Part shown: one piece after another, positions 8,623 to 17,462 of the stretch
Numbering within the stretch: position 1 is the stretch's first letter
Layout: the number at the start of each line of letters is the position of its first letter
Assembly: GCF_014287275.1 (NCBI RefSeq)
Contig: NZ_JACONZ010000001.1
Span: 124,001 to 188,000, forward strand
Direction of reading: 5' to 3'
Length of the DNA: 64,000 nt
From: Anaerofilum hominis
GTDB lineage: Bacteria > Bacillota > Clostridia > Oscillospirales > Ruminococcaceae
The notes under the pieces: model-generated
Told to the model about the DNA's origin: nothing
Database searches by the model: none
Seen by the model: the letters and a program-made list of their open reading frames with translations, nothing else
Made by a program: the position numbers and the translations under genes

Positions 8623-9433
8623 AACGCCGGATCAGCTCGTAAAGCAGTTGCGCCACCCCGCCGTCCCGGCAGGGCAGCACCTCGCCCTCGCACAGCAGCT
8701 TTACCTGCGGCACGGCGTTTCCCACCGCCACCGCGTGGCCTGCCGCCTCCAGCATCCCGATATCATTGTAGTGATCTCCCACCGCGATGACATTTTCAGG
8801 CGCGACCCCGGTGAGGGCGCACAGCTCGCGCAGGGCGGAGCCCTTGTCGGCCCCCTGCGGCATCAGTTCAAGATAAGTGGGGCTGGTGGCTGTGAAATAA
8901 GCGCCCTCCCACTCCTGCCCGGCGGCAAACTGTTCCAGACGGCTGAGAACCGCCGGGGGCGCGCCGAACAGCACCTTGTACCACTGGCCGGGGATATCCT
9001 CCAGCTGGGCCGCCACATAGGCGAGCCCCTCGCGCTCCGCATGCCGCTGCACCGCCGCACCGCAGACGGGCATATACATGCGGCCGTTGTCCGCCAGCAC
9101 CTCTACCCCCGCTTCGGGCGCCTGCGCCGTCAGGGCGCGGATCGCCTCCAGCGCCGTCTGCCGGGGCAAAAAGTGCTCGGCGGCCGCGGCGTCCTTTTCA
9201 TAATCATACAGCATCCCGCCGTTGAACACAATGGCCGGCGCGCCCAGCGGCAGACCGTTCAGCGCCCGCCGGGCGGATGCGGGGCTGCGCCCTGTGGCGA
9301 TCGTAAAGCGGCCGCCCAGGGCGCTGAACAGGCGGATCATCGCCGCATTGCAGCCCGGCAGGCCCTCTGAAGAGGTGAGCAGAGTGCCGTCCAGATCGCT
9401 GACGACGAGCAGGTCCTGAAGGCTTTTGGTCAT
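8612..9433 (-). CDS. Cof-type HAD-IIB phosphatase
   Basis: A 273-aa HAD-superfamily hydrolase. The nucleophile motif DLDGT is at residues 13-17, the C-terminal acidic motif GDHYND at 219-224, and the C2B cap lies between. Members dephosphorylate sugar phosphates, FMN/pyridoxal phosphate or similar small metabolites in the cytoplasm; substrate cannot be read from sequence. Its ATG overlaps the rluD stop by 4 bp and its end overlaps comEA, so it is embedded in the operon. Confidence 0.92.
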   Translation of the reverse strand: MTKSLQDLLVVSDLDGTLLTSSEGLPGCNAAMIRLFSALGGRFTIATGRSPASARRALNGLPLGAPAIVFNGGMLYDYEKDAAAAEHFLPRQTALEAIRALTAQAPEAGVEVLADNGRMYMPVCGAAVQRHAEREGLAYVAAQLEDIPGQWYKVLFGAPPAVLSRLEQFAAGQEWEGAYFTATSPTYLELMPQGADKGSALRELCALTGVAPENVIAVGDHYNDIGMLEAAGHAVAVGNAVPQVKLLCEGEVLPCRDGGVAQLLYELIRRYER

Positions 9434-10362
9434 ACGCTTTCTTCCCTTTGCAGTTTATGTAAAAATTTCGTAAAATACTCCGGCAGCGGTGCAGTGAACT
9501 CAAGATACGCCTTTGTGCGGGGATGGCGGAACCCCAGCACCCCGGCGTGAAGGCACTGCCCCCCCAGCTCGTCGATGACGGTTTTGGGCCCATAGACCGG
9601 GTCGCCCGCCACCGGGTGGCCGATGCTTGCCATGTGCACCCGTATCTGATGGGTGCGGCCGGTCTGCAGTTTCAGTTCGATATGGGTAAAGCCGCGGTAC
9701 CGGCCCAGGACACGGTAGGCCGTGACGGCTCTTTTGGAATTTTTTTCGGTGACCGCCATCTTTTTGCGGTCCTTGCTGCTGCGCCCGATGGGGGCGTCGA
9801 TCACCCCCTCGTCCTGCCTGAGCCGCCCGTAAACCACCGCCTGATAGACCCGCGTCATGCTGTGCACGGCCAGCTGGGCCGCCAGCCCCTGGTGGGCGGC
9901 GTCGTTCTTGGCCACCACCAGCAGCCCGCTGGTGTCCTTGTCGATGCGGTGGACGATGCCCGGCCGCAGTTCTCCCCCCACGCCGGAAAGACTGTTCCGG
10001 CAGTGGAAAAGCAGCGCGTTGACCAGGGTGTTTTCATAATTTCCGGGCGCCGGGTGGACCACCATCCCCTTGGGCTTATTGACCACCAGCAGATCGGCGT
10101 CCTCATAGACGATCTGCAGCGGGATGTCCTGGGGCAGGACCGTCGTTTCCCGCGGGGGCGGCAGGACGCAGGCCACTTCATCCCCGGCGTGCAGCCGGGC
10201 GCTTTTTGGGGCCGGCGCGCCGTTGAGCAGCACGTTGCCCGCCGCGATCAGCTGCTGGGCCATGCTGCGGGTAACGCCCTCCAGCGCTGCGGATAAAAAG
10301 CTGTCCAGTCGCGCCCCCTCGTCCTGTTGGCACGCGGTGAACGCTTCTCTCTTACTGTCCAT
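9430..10362 (-). CDS. rluD: 23S rRNA pseudouridine synthase RluD
   Basis: A 310-aa RluA-family enzyme: N-terminal S4 RNA-binding domain (about 18-75), then the catalytic domain with HRIDKDTSG, in which D141 is the expected catalytic aspartate, and the GRTHQIRVH motif towards the C-terminus. It isomerises uridines in helix 69 of 23S rRNA in the best-studied homologue. Start at the ATG 10362 with GGGGAG upstream; this overlaps the lspA 3' end by 11 bp, and the lspA-rluD order is standard in Firmicutes. The open frame continues upstream inside lspA without homology. Confidence 0.93.
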   Translation of the reverse strand: MDSKREAFTACQQDEGARLDSFLSAALEGVTRSMAQQLIAAGNVLLNGAPAPKSARLHAGDEVACVLPPPRETTVLPQDIPLQIVYEDADLLVVNKPKGMVVHPAPGNYENTLVNALLFHCRNSLSGVGGELRPGIVHRIDKDTSGLLVVAKNDAAHQGLAAQLAVHSMTRVYQAVVYGRLRQDEGVIDAPIGRSSKDRKKMAVTEKNSKRAVTAYRVLGRYRGFTHIELKLQTGRTHQIRVHMASIGHPVAGDPVYGPKTVIDELGGQCLHAGVLGFRHPRTKAYLEFTAPLPEYFTKFLHKLQREESV

Positions 10363-10870
10363 CCCCGCTCCCCGGGGCCTGTTCCCCCTGCGCTTTCTGC
10401 CGCGCTTTTTTGGCGGCCGATTCGCTGCGGATATAATAGACGGCAAGCAGCACCACGCCCACGCTGACAAAGCAATCCGCCACGTTGAATACCGCAAACT
10501 CCACAAAGGTGGTGGCGAAAAAATCCACTACATAGCCGTGCAGGACGCGGTCGATGAGATTGCCGATCCCGCCCGCCTCGATGAGCAGCAGGGCCGCATA
10601 GCCCAGCCGGTCCAGCCGCGCGCGCTGAAAGAACAGGATATAGAGGACCGCCAGCAGCGCGGCCGAGGTCACGGCGATCAGGAACCACTGTCCCCACGCC
10701 TTGCCGGAAAACACGCTGAAAGCCGCGCCGTCGTTGAGTACATAGCGCAGCTCCATAATGCCCGGCAAAAAGGGGGCGGTCCTGTCGGGGGCGAGCGCAG
10801 CGGTCGCCCAGTACTTGGTGAACTGGTCCAGGCCGACCATTGCGGCGATGGAAATGATGGTAAACAGCAT
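10352..10870 (-). CDS. lspA: Lipoprotein signal peptidase
   Basis: LspA (about 172 aa) cleaves signal peptides of prolipoproteins just before the lipidated cysteine, in the plane of the membrane. Four hydrophobic segments are visible. The two catalytic aspartates lie in the conserved blocks NLIDRVLHGYVVDFF and FNVADCFV. A charged tail rich in Lys, Gln and Glu follows the last segment. The start is the ATG at 10870 with AAAGG upstream. It serves the lipoproteins encoded at 31495, 46988 and 50162 among others. It follows the ileS terminator, so either readthrough or an unseen promoter drives it. Confidence 0.95.
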   Translation of the reverse strand: MLFTIISIAAMVGLDQFTKYWATAALAPDRTAPFLPGIMELRYVLNDGAAFSVFSGKAWGQWFLIAVTSAALLAVLYILFFQRARLDRLGYAALLLIEAGGIGNLIDRVLHGYVVDFFATTFVEFAVFNVADCFVSVGVVLLAVYYIRSESAAKKARQKAQGEQAPGSGDGQ

Positions 10871-10940
10871 AGGATCCTTTGCCTTTCCTTCCCCTTTCGG
10901 GGATGTGATTTGAGAGGGCGGTCCCGCCGCCCTGAATTGC

Positions 10941-10974
10941 AAAATAGCGGTGCATCTGGCTGCACCGCTATTTT
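10941..10974 (-). terminator. Hairpin terminator between ileS and lspA
   Basis: A perfect 13-bp stem (AAAATAGCGGTGC at 10941-10953 with 10962-10974) whose A/T ends can act as the U-tract in either direction. It lies 25 bp past the ileS stop and 70 bp before lspA. Two GC hairpins follow it in the lspA leader. Confidence 0.75.
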
Positions 10975-10998
10975 CAGCGCGGAAAGACCGCTTTATCT

Positions 10999-13788
10999 TC
11001 AGGACTCGATGATCGCGGCGCAGCGCGCGCAGAGGGTGGGATGGGCCGCATGGCTGCCCACATCCTCCGTATACATCCAGCAGCGGGCGCACTTTTCACC
11101 TTCCGCCCGGCTCACCGCCACGGCAAGGCCCTCAAAGTCTCCCCTGCGGCCCTCGTCCCCCTGCTCGACACAGACTTTGGAGACGATGCACAGTTCTGCC
11201 AGCTGGTCCTCCAGCGGCTTTGCAAAAGCATAGACTTCACCGCTGCAGTTCAGGGTGACCTTTGCCTCCAGCGAGGCGCCGATCTCCTTGGCCGCGCGGG
11301 CGTCCTCCAGCGCTTTGCGCACGTCGTCGCGGATGGCGATGATCTCATCCCACTTTGCCCACTCTTCGGCGCTCAGCGTCCACAGGCCCGGCTGGTCGAT
11401 ATCTTCGCAGGCCACATATTTCTGCTTGCCCGCAAAGGCGGGGATCGCCTCCCAGATCTCCTGGGAAGTGAACGCCAGGATGGGGGCGATGAGCTTGGTC
11501 AGCGAAACGAGGATGCGGAACATCGCCGTCTGCGCCGCGCGGCGCCCGACATTGTCCGCCTTGTTGATATACAGCCGGTCCTTGATGACGTCCAGATAGA
11601 AATTGGACATATCCACAACGCAGAATTTGTGCACCGCGTGATAGACCTTGCTGAAGTCATAGGCGTCATATCCCGCCCTGCACTCGGCCACCAGGCGGTC
11701 CAGCGAGGCCAGCGCCCAGCGGTCCAGATCTTCCAGACAGCCGTCCTCCACCTGGTCCTCATCCGGTGTAAAGCCGTTAAGGTTGCCAAGGATGAAACGG
11801 GCCGTGTTGCGGATCTTGCGGTAAGCCTCAGAGAGCTGTTTGAGGATCTCCTTGCTGATGCGCAGGTCGACCTGGTAATCAGAGGAGGCGACCCACAGGC
11901 GGATGATATCCGCGCCATAGTCTTTGATGATCTCCTCGGGGGCGATGCCGTTGCCCAGCGACTTGTGCATGGCGCGGCCCTGGCCGTCCACCACCCAGCC
12001 GCAGCTGATGACATTTTTGTAGGGGGCTACGCCGCGCACCGCCACGCTGGTCAGCAGCGAGGACTGGAACCAGCCGCGATACTGGTCGCCGCCCTCGATG
12101 TACAGGTCGCAGGGCCAGCACAGCTCGGGCCGCGTCTCCAGCACCGCCATGTGGGAAGAGCCGGAATCGAACCAGACATCCATGATGTCCCGGTCCTTTT
12201 CAAACTCGGTGCCGCCGCAGGCGCAGGTCTCGGTGCCGTGCAGGATCTCGTCGGCGGAATACCGGTACCAGGCGTCGCTGCCCTCTTTGGCAAAGAGTTC
12301 CGCCACCGTGTTGATGGAGGACTCGGTGATATGATATTTGCCGCACTTTTTGCAGTAGAACACAGGGATGGGCACGCCCCAGGTGCGCTGGCGCGAGATG
12401 CACCAGTCGTTGCGGTCGCGCACCATGCCGGTGATGCGCTCTTTGCCCCAGGCAGGCAGCCAGTTGACGCTGTCGATGGCGTGATAGGTCGCTTCCTTGA
12501 ACGCCTCCACGCTGCAGAACCACTGCTCGGTGGCGCGGAAGATGATGGGCTTGTGGCAGCGCCAGCAATGGGGGTACTGGTGGGTCATGTGCTGCACGCC
12601 CAGCAGGTGGCCGCTTTCCCGGATATGGGCCAGAATGACCTTGTTGGCGTCTTCCAGCACGTTCAGGCCCGCAAACGGGCCGGCCTCCTCGGTCAGATAG
12701 CCCGCCTCGTCCACCGGGCAGATGACGGGGATCTGGGGATAGTGGTTCTGGCAGACTTCAAAGTCCTCAACGCCGTGGCCCGGGGCGGTGTGGACGCAGC
12801 CCGTGCCGGAATCCAGTGTGACGTGGTCGCCGACGATAAGCAGGGAGTTGCGGTCAAGGAACGGGTGCTTTGTCTCCATGAGCTCGAACTCGCGGCCCTT
12901 GAGGACCGTGTCCTGCACCTCGTACTCGCTGATGCCGCAGGCTTTCATGGTGGATTCCACCAGCGCCTCGGCCATGACATAATAAGTATCGCCCACCTTG
13001 ACGAAGACGTAGTCAAAATCCGGCCCCAGGCAGATGGCCAGGTTGGCGGGCAGCGTCCAGGTCGTGGTGGTCCAGATCACAAAGCGGGTCTTTTCCATGG
13101 GGATGCCGGCCCGCGCCAGAGCGCCGTTATCCTTGACGACAGGGAACCCGACGTAGATGGAGTCGCACTCGTCGTCGCTGTACTCGATCTCGGCCTCGGC
13201 AAGGGCGGTCTTGTCAGTGGGGCACCAGTAAACGGCCTTTTGGCCCTTATAGATATACCCCTTTTTCGCCATCTCGCCGAAGATGCGCACCTGGGTGGCC
13301 TCAAACTCCGGCGCAAGGGTCAGATACGGGTTTTTAAAATCGCCCACGACGCCCAGCCGCTGGAACTCGTCCGACATGATGTCCACATGCTTGAGCGCAA
13401 AATCCCGGCAGGCTTCGCGCAGCTCCAGCTGGGTCACGTTCGCCTTGTTGTCGCCCGCCGCCTCCAGGGCTTTCAGCTCGATGGGCAGGCCATGGGTGTC
13501 GTAGCCCGGCACATAGGGCGAGCAGAAGCCCGCCATATTTTTATAGCGCACAATGATATCCTTGAGCACCTTGTTCATCGCGGTGCCCATATGGATCTTG
13601 CCGTTGGCGTACGGGGGGCCGTCGTGCAGCACATACAGGGGCTTGCCCTCGTTGCTCTTGACGATCTGCTGATAAAGGTCGTCCGCCAGCCATTGGGCCA
13701 GCATCACCGGCTCTTTTGCGGGCAGCCCCGCGCGCATGCTGAAATCTGTTTTGGGCAGATTCAGGGTCTTGTTGTAATCTTCCTGCAC
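10999..13788 (-). CDS. ileS: Isoleucyl-tRNA synthetase
   Basis: A 929-aa class I aminoacyl-tRNA synthetase charging tRNA-Ile. It has the HIGH-type motif (PYANGKIHMG near residue 60), the large CP1 editing domain, the KMSKS-type motif (AMHKSLGN), an anticodon-binding domain and a C-terminal zinc knuckle with two CxxC pairs (CARC and a second CARC) ending the protein. The start is GTG at 13788 with AGGAGAGG seven bases upstream; a TTG six codons further up lies inside that ribosome site. It follows divIVA after about 50 bp and no T-box leader was found, so expression probably depends on the sepF promoter. Confidence 0.96.
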   Translation of the reverse strand: MQEDYNKTLNLPKTDFSMRAGLPAKEPVMLAQWLADDLYQQIVKSNEGKPLYVLHDGPPYANGKIHMGTAMNKVLKDIIVRYKNMAGFCSPYVPGYDTHGLPIELKALEAAGDNKANVTQLELREACRDFALKHVDIMSDEFQRLGVVGDFKNPYLTLAPEFEATQVRIFGEMAKKGYIYKGQKAVYWCPTDKTALAEAEIEYSDDECDSIYVGFPVVKDNGALARAGIPMEKTRFVIWTTTTWTLPANLAICLGPDFDYVFVKVGDTYYVMAEALVESTMKACGISEYEVQDTVLKGREFELMETKHPFLDRNSLLIVGDHVTLDSGTGCVHTAPGHGVEDFEVCQNHYPQIPVICPVDEAGYLTEEAGPFAGLNVLEDANKVILAHIRESGHLLGVQHMTHQYPHCWRCHKPIIFRATEQWFCSVEAFKEATYHAIDSVNWLPAWGKERITGMVRDRNDWCISRQRTWGVPIPVFYCKKCGKYHITESSINTVAELFAKEGSDAWYRYSADEILHGTETCACGGTEFEKDRDIMDVWFDSGSSHMAVLETRPELCWPCDLYIEGGDQYRGWFQSSLLTSVAVRGVAPYKNVISCGWVVDGQGRAMHKSLGNGIAPEEIIKDYGADIIRLWVASSDYQVDLRISKEILKQLSEAYRKIRNTARFILGNLNGFTPDEDQVEDGCLEDLDRWALASLDRLVAECRAGYDAYDFSKVYHAVHKFCVVDMSNFYLDVIKDRLYINKADNVGRRAAQTAMFRILVSLTKLIAPILAFTSQEIWEAIPAFAGKQKYVACEDIDQPGLWTLSAEEWAKWDEIIAIRDDVRKALEDARAAKEIGASLEAKVTLNCSGEVYAFAKPLEDQLAELCIVSKVCVEQGDEGRRGDFEGLAVAVSRAEGEKCARCWMYTEDVGSHAAHPTLCARCAAIIES

Positions 13789-13840
13789 TGATAATCCTCT
13801 CCTCAATCTCCGTCTGTTGGTCTACCGGTCGCCCGGAGGT

Positions 13841-14461
13841 TCAGTCCGCGTCCCTGTTGAGCACCGCATCCTGGTAGCTGTCCACAATAGAGCCCGCGTT
13901 CTCGATCGCAGATGCCTCTACCGGCTCAGCGGTAATCTCTTCCCCCTCCTCGGGGGCGCTGCTCTCCTCCTGCGCCGCGGCCTCCTCGCCGAAAACGGCG
14001 GTGTGGACGTCGCCCACCCGGCGGTCCAGCTCGCTCAGCGACTCGATATGCTGCTGATACAGGCTGAGGATACCGCCCTTGAAAGAGGCGATCTCCGCTT
14101 CCAGCTGGCGCAGCTTGTCCTTTTCTTCCCGCTCGCGTTCCGCCGCCGCCTCCAGGATGCGCTGCGCTCTGCTGGTGGACTCCCGCACGACGCTGTCCGC
14201 CTTGGCCTTGGCCTCGTGGATCACGTTTTCGCCCAGGCGCTGCGCGTTGATGAGCGCGGATTTGAGGGTATCCTCCTCCGCGCGGTATTCCTCCACCTTT
14301 TGGGCAAGGATATAAAGTTTTTTCTCCAGATCCGCTTTCTCAGCGGCCAGCTGGTCCACCCCTGCCGCCACCTGCTCGAGAAACGCGTCCACGTCCTCGG
14401 TGCGGTAGCCGCGCATGGCTTTTTCAAAGGTCACCGATCTGATTTCTTCCGACGACAGCAT
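13841..14461 (-). CDS. divIVA: DivIVA-like cell division / pole protein
   Basis: A 206-aa coiled-coil protein. The N-terminal lipid-binding segment (MLSSEEIRSVTFEKAMRGY with the usual F and RGY positions) is followed by heptad-rich coiled coil to about residue 150 and an acidic Glu/Ala tail. DivIVA binds curved membrane at septa and poles. Start at the ATG 14461, with AGGTGA at good spacing and a sequence that matches family N-termini; a TTG at 14482 overlapping ylmH is less likely. Operon sepF-ylmH-divIVA-ileS, as in other Firmicutes. Confidence 0.93.
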   Translation of the reverse strand: MLSSEEIRSVTFEKAMRGYRTEDVDAFLEQVAAGVDQLAAEKADLEKKLYILAQKVEEYRAEEDTLKSALINAQRLGENVIHEAKAKADSVVRESTSRAQRILEAAAEREREEKDKLRQLEAEIASFKGGILSLYQQHIESLSELDRRVGDVHTAVFGEEAAAQEESSAPEEGEEITAEPVEASAIENAGSIVDSYQDAVLNRDAD

Positions 14462-14478
14462 TTGAGTGATCACCTCAG

Positions 14479-15240
14479 TCAATATTTGATGCAGGTCACG
14501 AAAACACGGCCCTTTCTGGTCTGGCCGCCGATCTCTTCCAGTTTAAAGCGCCCCACGCCGCGCACGGTGAGGATATCCCCCTCGCTGAGCTGGGCGGCGG
14601 GCCCGGTCTTTGGCACATGGTTGACGAGCACCCGCTCAGAGCGCACCAGCGCCGAGGCGTCGTCCCGGCTGACGTGCAGCAGCGCGGACAGCACGGCGTC
14701 CAGCCGCGGGGACGCCACGCTGGCGCGGACCGTCTCCCCCTGCTGCGGCGCAAGGTCTGCGGGCGGGGCACAGATCGCCGTTTTTACCGCTTCCCGGCCC
14801 ACTTCGCGCAGCTCTGCGGCGATGAGCGCCGCGCTGGAGGACAGCGCAAAAAGATAGGCGCCCTCGCTGTCGGGCAGGATATCCCCCACGCATTCCCGCT
14901 TGAGCCCAAGGGCCAGCAGCGCGCCGAGATGATCCCGGTGCGTCAGGCCCCCGCTGCGGCAGGAGACCCGCAGGCAGCACAGCGGAAACGCCTCCCCGTT
15001 TGGGGGCTCGTCCGCATACACAGCAAGCACCTTTCGCTCGGCGAGAGGATAGCCGCCGAAAAAAAGGTGCTCCGGCCATTTTGTTTTAGACAGCTGCGCG
15101 CCGGCAAGCGCCTGCTGGCGCTCGTCCAGAAAGCCCAGATACTGAGGGCGGCCGGACGCCTCGCAGCGCCGGATCATATCCGTCACCCGGCGGCAGAAGA
15201 TCTGTTCCGCCGGGGTGCTCGGGGGCAGATAACCGCTCAA
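14479..15240 (-). CDS. ylmH: YlmH, S4-domain RNA-binding protein
   Basis: A 253-aa protein with an N-terminal YlmH-specific region (GFLDERQQALAG motif near 36-47) and a C-terminal S4 RNA-binding domain (RLDAVLSALLHVSRDDASALV, about 176-196). YlmH homologues bind stalled 50S-peptidyl-tRNA and act in ribosome quality control; in the dcw-proximal cluster it also neighbours division genes. The start is a TTG immediately after the sepF stop, with GGGGTG as a likely ribosome site. No other in-frame start with a better site was seen. Confidence 0.88.
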   Translation of the reverse strand: MSGYLPPSTPAEQIFCRRVTDMIRRCEASGRPQYLGFLDERQQALAGAQLSKTKWPEHLFFGGYPLAERKVLAVYADEPPNGEAFPLCCLRVSCRSGGLTHRDHLGALLALGLKRECVGDILPDSEGAYLFALSSSAALIAAELREVGREAVKTAICAPPADLAPQQGETVRASVASPRLDAVLSALLHVSRDDASALVRSERVLVNHVPKTGPAAQLSEGDILTVRGVGRFKLEEIGGQTRKGRVFVTCIKY

Positions 15241-15714
15241 TTAAAAGAACACCCCATTGCTCTCCAGCTCGTCCAGCAGATCGCCCATGATATCCACATT
15301 ATAGGGGGTGATGATGAAAGTGCTGTTCGCCACCCGCTTGATCTGGCCGTTGTTGGCGTAGGCCACGCCGGACAAAAAGTCGACCAGACGGCGGGAGATG
15401 TCCTTGTTGGTGGACTCAAGGTTGAGCACCACTGTGCGCTTGGCGTTCAGGTGATCCGCGATGGCGCTGGCGTCGTCAAAGCGCTCCGGCTTGACCAGCA
15501 CGACCTGCAGCTGGGTGGTCGCATTGATATTGACCACCTTGTTGCGCTTTTGCTGCGCGGCCTGAGCGGCCTCGGACGCCTCATAGCGCTCTTCCTGCTC
15601 CCCGCCCGCATAAGCAGACTGGTTATTGATGAAATCGATATCGTCCCCGTACTCGTCGTCGTATTCCTCTTCGGGTACGCCCATCAGGTTTCCAAGTTTC
15701 TTAAACAGTCCCAT
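15241..15714 (-). CDS. sepF: SepF, FtsZ-associated division protein
   Basis: A 157-aa SepF protein: an N-terminal amphipathic membrane-binding helix (GLFKKLGNLMG), an acidic Asp/Tyr-rich linker, and the C-terminal SepF fold (residues about 68-150). The latter carries the conserved VVLNLESTNKDISRRLVDFLSG block. SepF forms rings that bundle FtsZ filaments and anchor them to the membrane at the septum. It is the first gene of the sepF-ylmH-divIVA-ileS operon, with a near-consensus promoter about 80 bp upstream. Confidence 0.95.
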   Translation of the reverse strand: MGLFKKLGNLMGVPEEEYDDEYGDDIDFINNQSAYAGGEQEERYEASEAAQAAQQKRNKVVNINATTQLQVVLVKPERFDDASAIADHLNAKRTVVLNLESTNKDISRRLVDFLSGVAYANNGQIKRVANSTFIITPYNVDIMGDLLDELESNGVFF

Positions 15715-15797
15715 AACTTTGCCCTGCCTTTATCATATTTGTCCTGCCGCCGCACCGTTCCTTGCCCGCGCGGCGCTTTTCAAGCATTGTTACTAGT

Positions 15798-15826
15798 ATT
15801 ATCACTTTTTTTTGCGGCAATGTCAA
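15798..15826 (-). promoter_or_regulatory. Strong sigma-A promoter of the sepF operon
   Basis: On the minus strand a perfect TTGACA (plus 15821-15826), a 17-bp spacer containing an A8 run and GATAAT (plus 15798-15803). It is among the best sigma-A promoters in the window. Transcription would start near 15791 and run through sepF, ylmH, divIVA and ileS. Confidence 0.85.
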
Positions 15827-15836
15827 CAAAAGCCTG

Positions 15837-15893
15837 AAAAATAGTTCTGCCGGCCCGCCCGGCGCCCTCAAAAGCAGGCGTCGGGGCGCAGAA
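15837..15893 (-). terminator. Possible terminator after the HlyD-like gene
   Basis: TTCTGC and GCAGAA arms (plus 15845-15850 and 15888-15893), with additional GC pairing inside, are followed by CTATTTTT on the minus strand. It is bulged, so confidence is moderate. Its place just before the sepF promoter fits an operon end. Confidence 0.45.
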
Positions 15894-15916
15894 AGGAAAA
15901 TTTTCCCGGCCTGCAC

Positions 15917-17176
15917 TCACAGCAGCTTGCCGTCGTACAGGTCCTTGCCCGAGGTGATGATCTCGTCGTAAAGCAGCACTTCGTTTTTCAGGCTCCGTTC
16001 GTCTGAGCCGATCTGGATCTTTGCCGGCACAATGACATACTGGTCATTTTCAAATGTCGGGTCGATGCGCTTGAACTGGACCACATTGCCGTATTTGACA
16101 AAGACCCCGCGCCGCTGAACGCCGTCCTCATCGGTCACGATATGCACGGCCGACTGCTCGATGCGCACCCCCGCATACCGCCGGAAAGAGATCTGCGCCG
16201 TACCCGCGCGCAGGTTGACGGTCTCGGCGTTGATGTAATCGCACATCAGCTTGATCTTGGCCGGGCCCCCGGCGGGGTCGCGGTCGACGCTGACCACCCG
16301 GGCCGGTATCTGTTTTGCGCCGGTGTAGTCAAAGTCGATCTCCACCTCCACAGGTCCCCCGTCATCCACAAAACGGTCGGCCGCCGCATCCTCCACCAGG
16401 CAGTAATAATACCACTCATAGCTGCCGATGAGTTTGCCCGCGGAAGCCGTCATCTCCCCGCCCGGGGCTTCCGCCAGGGCGGACAGCTCGGCAGCGCTCA
16501 TGGCGTCCAGCGCCTCGGGCGTCAGCACCTGTTCCAGCCCGTCGGTCATGGAAGAAAAATAGCCGCCGGGAGAGGGCGCGTACAGATATTCCACCGCACC
16601 CGCCGCGGCCAGGGCCGCGTCCCTCTCCTGGGTCAGGGAGGCGATGCGCGCTGAAAAATCCACCGCAGCGCCGGTGGCGGCCTGCAGGCGGTTCACGGCA
16701 AGGGTGACGGCGTTCTTCGCCTGTGTCAGCCCCTCATAGCTGCCGCTGTCGATGACCTCCAGCAGGTCGAACAGCCCCTGCTGCTGCTGTTTTAAGATCT
16801 GGTCCACGTCGGTGCCGCCGGCCAGCCCCTGCGACTGCGACTGCTCCAGCATGGCCAGCTCTGTGCTCAGCCGGGCGGCCCTGGCGCTGCTCTGGGCCTG
16901 CGCCTCCCCGGCAAAGATCTCGCCCACCGCAGCGCCGGGGGCCACGCGCTTGCCGTCCTCCACCAGATAGCCCAACACGCCGCCGCTGTGGTCCAGCGGA
17001 TATTCGGTGCGCACCGCCACCCCGCGCGCCGGCACTGCGTCTGCCAGCGTCGCCTCCACGGCAGTCTGCGTCTCATAGCCGCGAAACAGCAGCGGCACCA
17101 GCTGCAGCGCAAGATAGACGACCGGGACCAGCAGCACAAGAAAGACGGCCCAGCGGACAGCGCGCCGCTTATCCAT
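15917..17176 (-). CDS. HlyD-like membrane fusion / adaptor protein
   Basis: A 419-aa protein with one N-terminal membrane segment (about residues 8-30). A biotinyl-lipoyl-like half ([26 protein letters not shown] near 65-90), a helical, Gln-rich coiled coil (about 95-200) and a C-terminal beta-rich region follow. This is the plan of HlyD/RND periplasmic adaptors, with the domain outside the single membrane. No ABC or RND transporter gene is adjacent. It lies between hfq (8-bp overlap) and sepF. Function unknown; the neighbourhood hints at an envelope or division role, but that is inference. Confidence 0.75.
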   Translation of the reverse strand: MDKRRAVRWAVFLVLLVPVVYLALQLVPLLFRGYETQTAVEATLADAVPARGVAVRTEYPLDHSGGVLGYLVEDGKRVAPGAAVGEIFAGEAQAQSSARAARLSTELAMLEQSQSQGLAGGTDVDQILKQQQQGLFDLLEVIDSGSYEGLTQAKNAVTLAVNRLQAATGAAVDFSARIASLTQERDAALAAAGAVEYLYAPSPGGYFSSMTDGLEQVLTPEALDAMSAAELSALAEAPGGEMTASAGKLIGSYEWYYYCLVEDAAADRFVDDGGPVEVEIDFDYTGAKQIPARVVSVDRDPAGGPAKIKLMCDYINAETVNLRAGTAQISFRRYAGVRIEQSAVHIVTDEDGVQRRGVFVKYGNVVQFKRIDPTFENDQYVIVPAKIQIGSDERSLKNEVLLYDEIITSGKDLYDGKLL

Positions 17177-17405
17177 TCTGACCCTCGTCTACCACGAGGT
17201 TGACGCTGCGGGCGGGGATGATGGTGGACACGGCGTGCTTGTAGACCATATTCTGTTTGCCGTCGCAGTCCAGTACGAGGACGAAATTGTCAAACCCGCG
17301 CACCGTGCCGCGCAGCTGATAGCCGCTGAGCAGATAGACGGTCACCGGCGTGCGGTCCCGCCGCACTGTGTTGAGAAACAGATCCTGCAGATTTGTGGCC
17401 TTCAT
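17169..17405 (-). CDS. hfq: RNA chaperone Hfq
   Basis: A 78-aa Sm-like protein. The Sm1 motif ([17 protein letters not shown]) and the Sm2 signature with YKHAVSTI are intact. Hfq forms a hexameric ring that binds A-rich and U-rich RNA. ATG start with GGAAAGGA upstream. miaA-hfq order is conserved from Proteobacteria to Firmicutes. It ends 8 bp inside the HlyD-like gene. Confidence 0.97.
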   Translation of the reverse strand: MKATNLQDLFLNTVRRDRTPVTVYLLSGYQLRGTVRGFDNFVLVLDCDGKQNMVYKHAVSTIIPARSVNLVVDEGQNG

Positions 17406-17462
17406 GGCAATCTTCCTTTCCCGCCGCGCGGGGCGCGGCCGCGGGCGGCGGGGCCGCCCCTT

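Noticed and set aside
11041..13791. 916-codon plus-strand frame opposite ileS, and similar long frames opposite uvrA (25612-28632) and polC (51011-54898)
   Set aside because: They mirror conserved minus-strand genes, have no recognisable motif and no ribosome site; standard shadows of GC-rich coding DNA.
13807..13840. T-box leader for ileS
   Set aside because: Only about 50 bp separate divIVA from ileS, too short, with no T-box sequence or terminator there.
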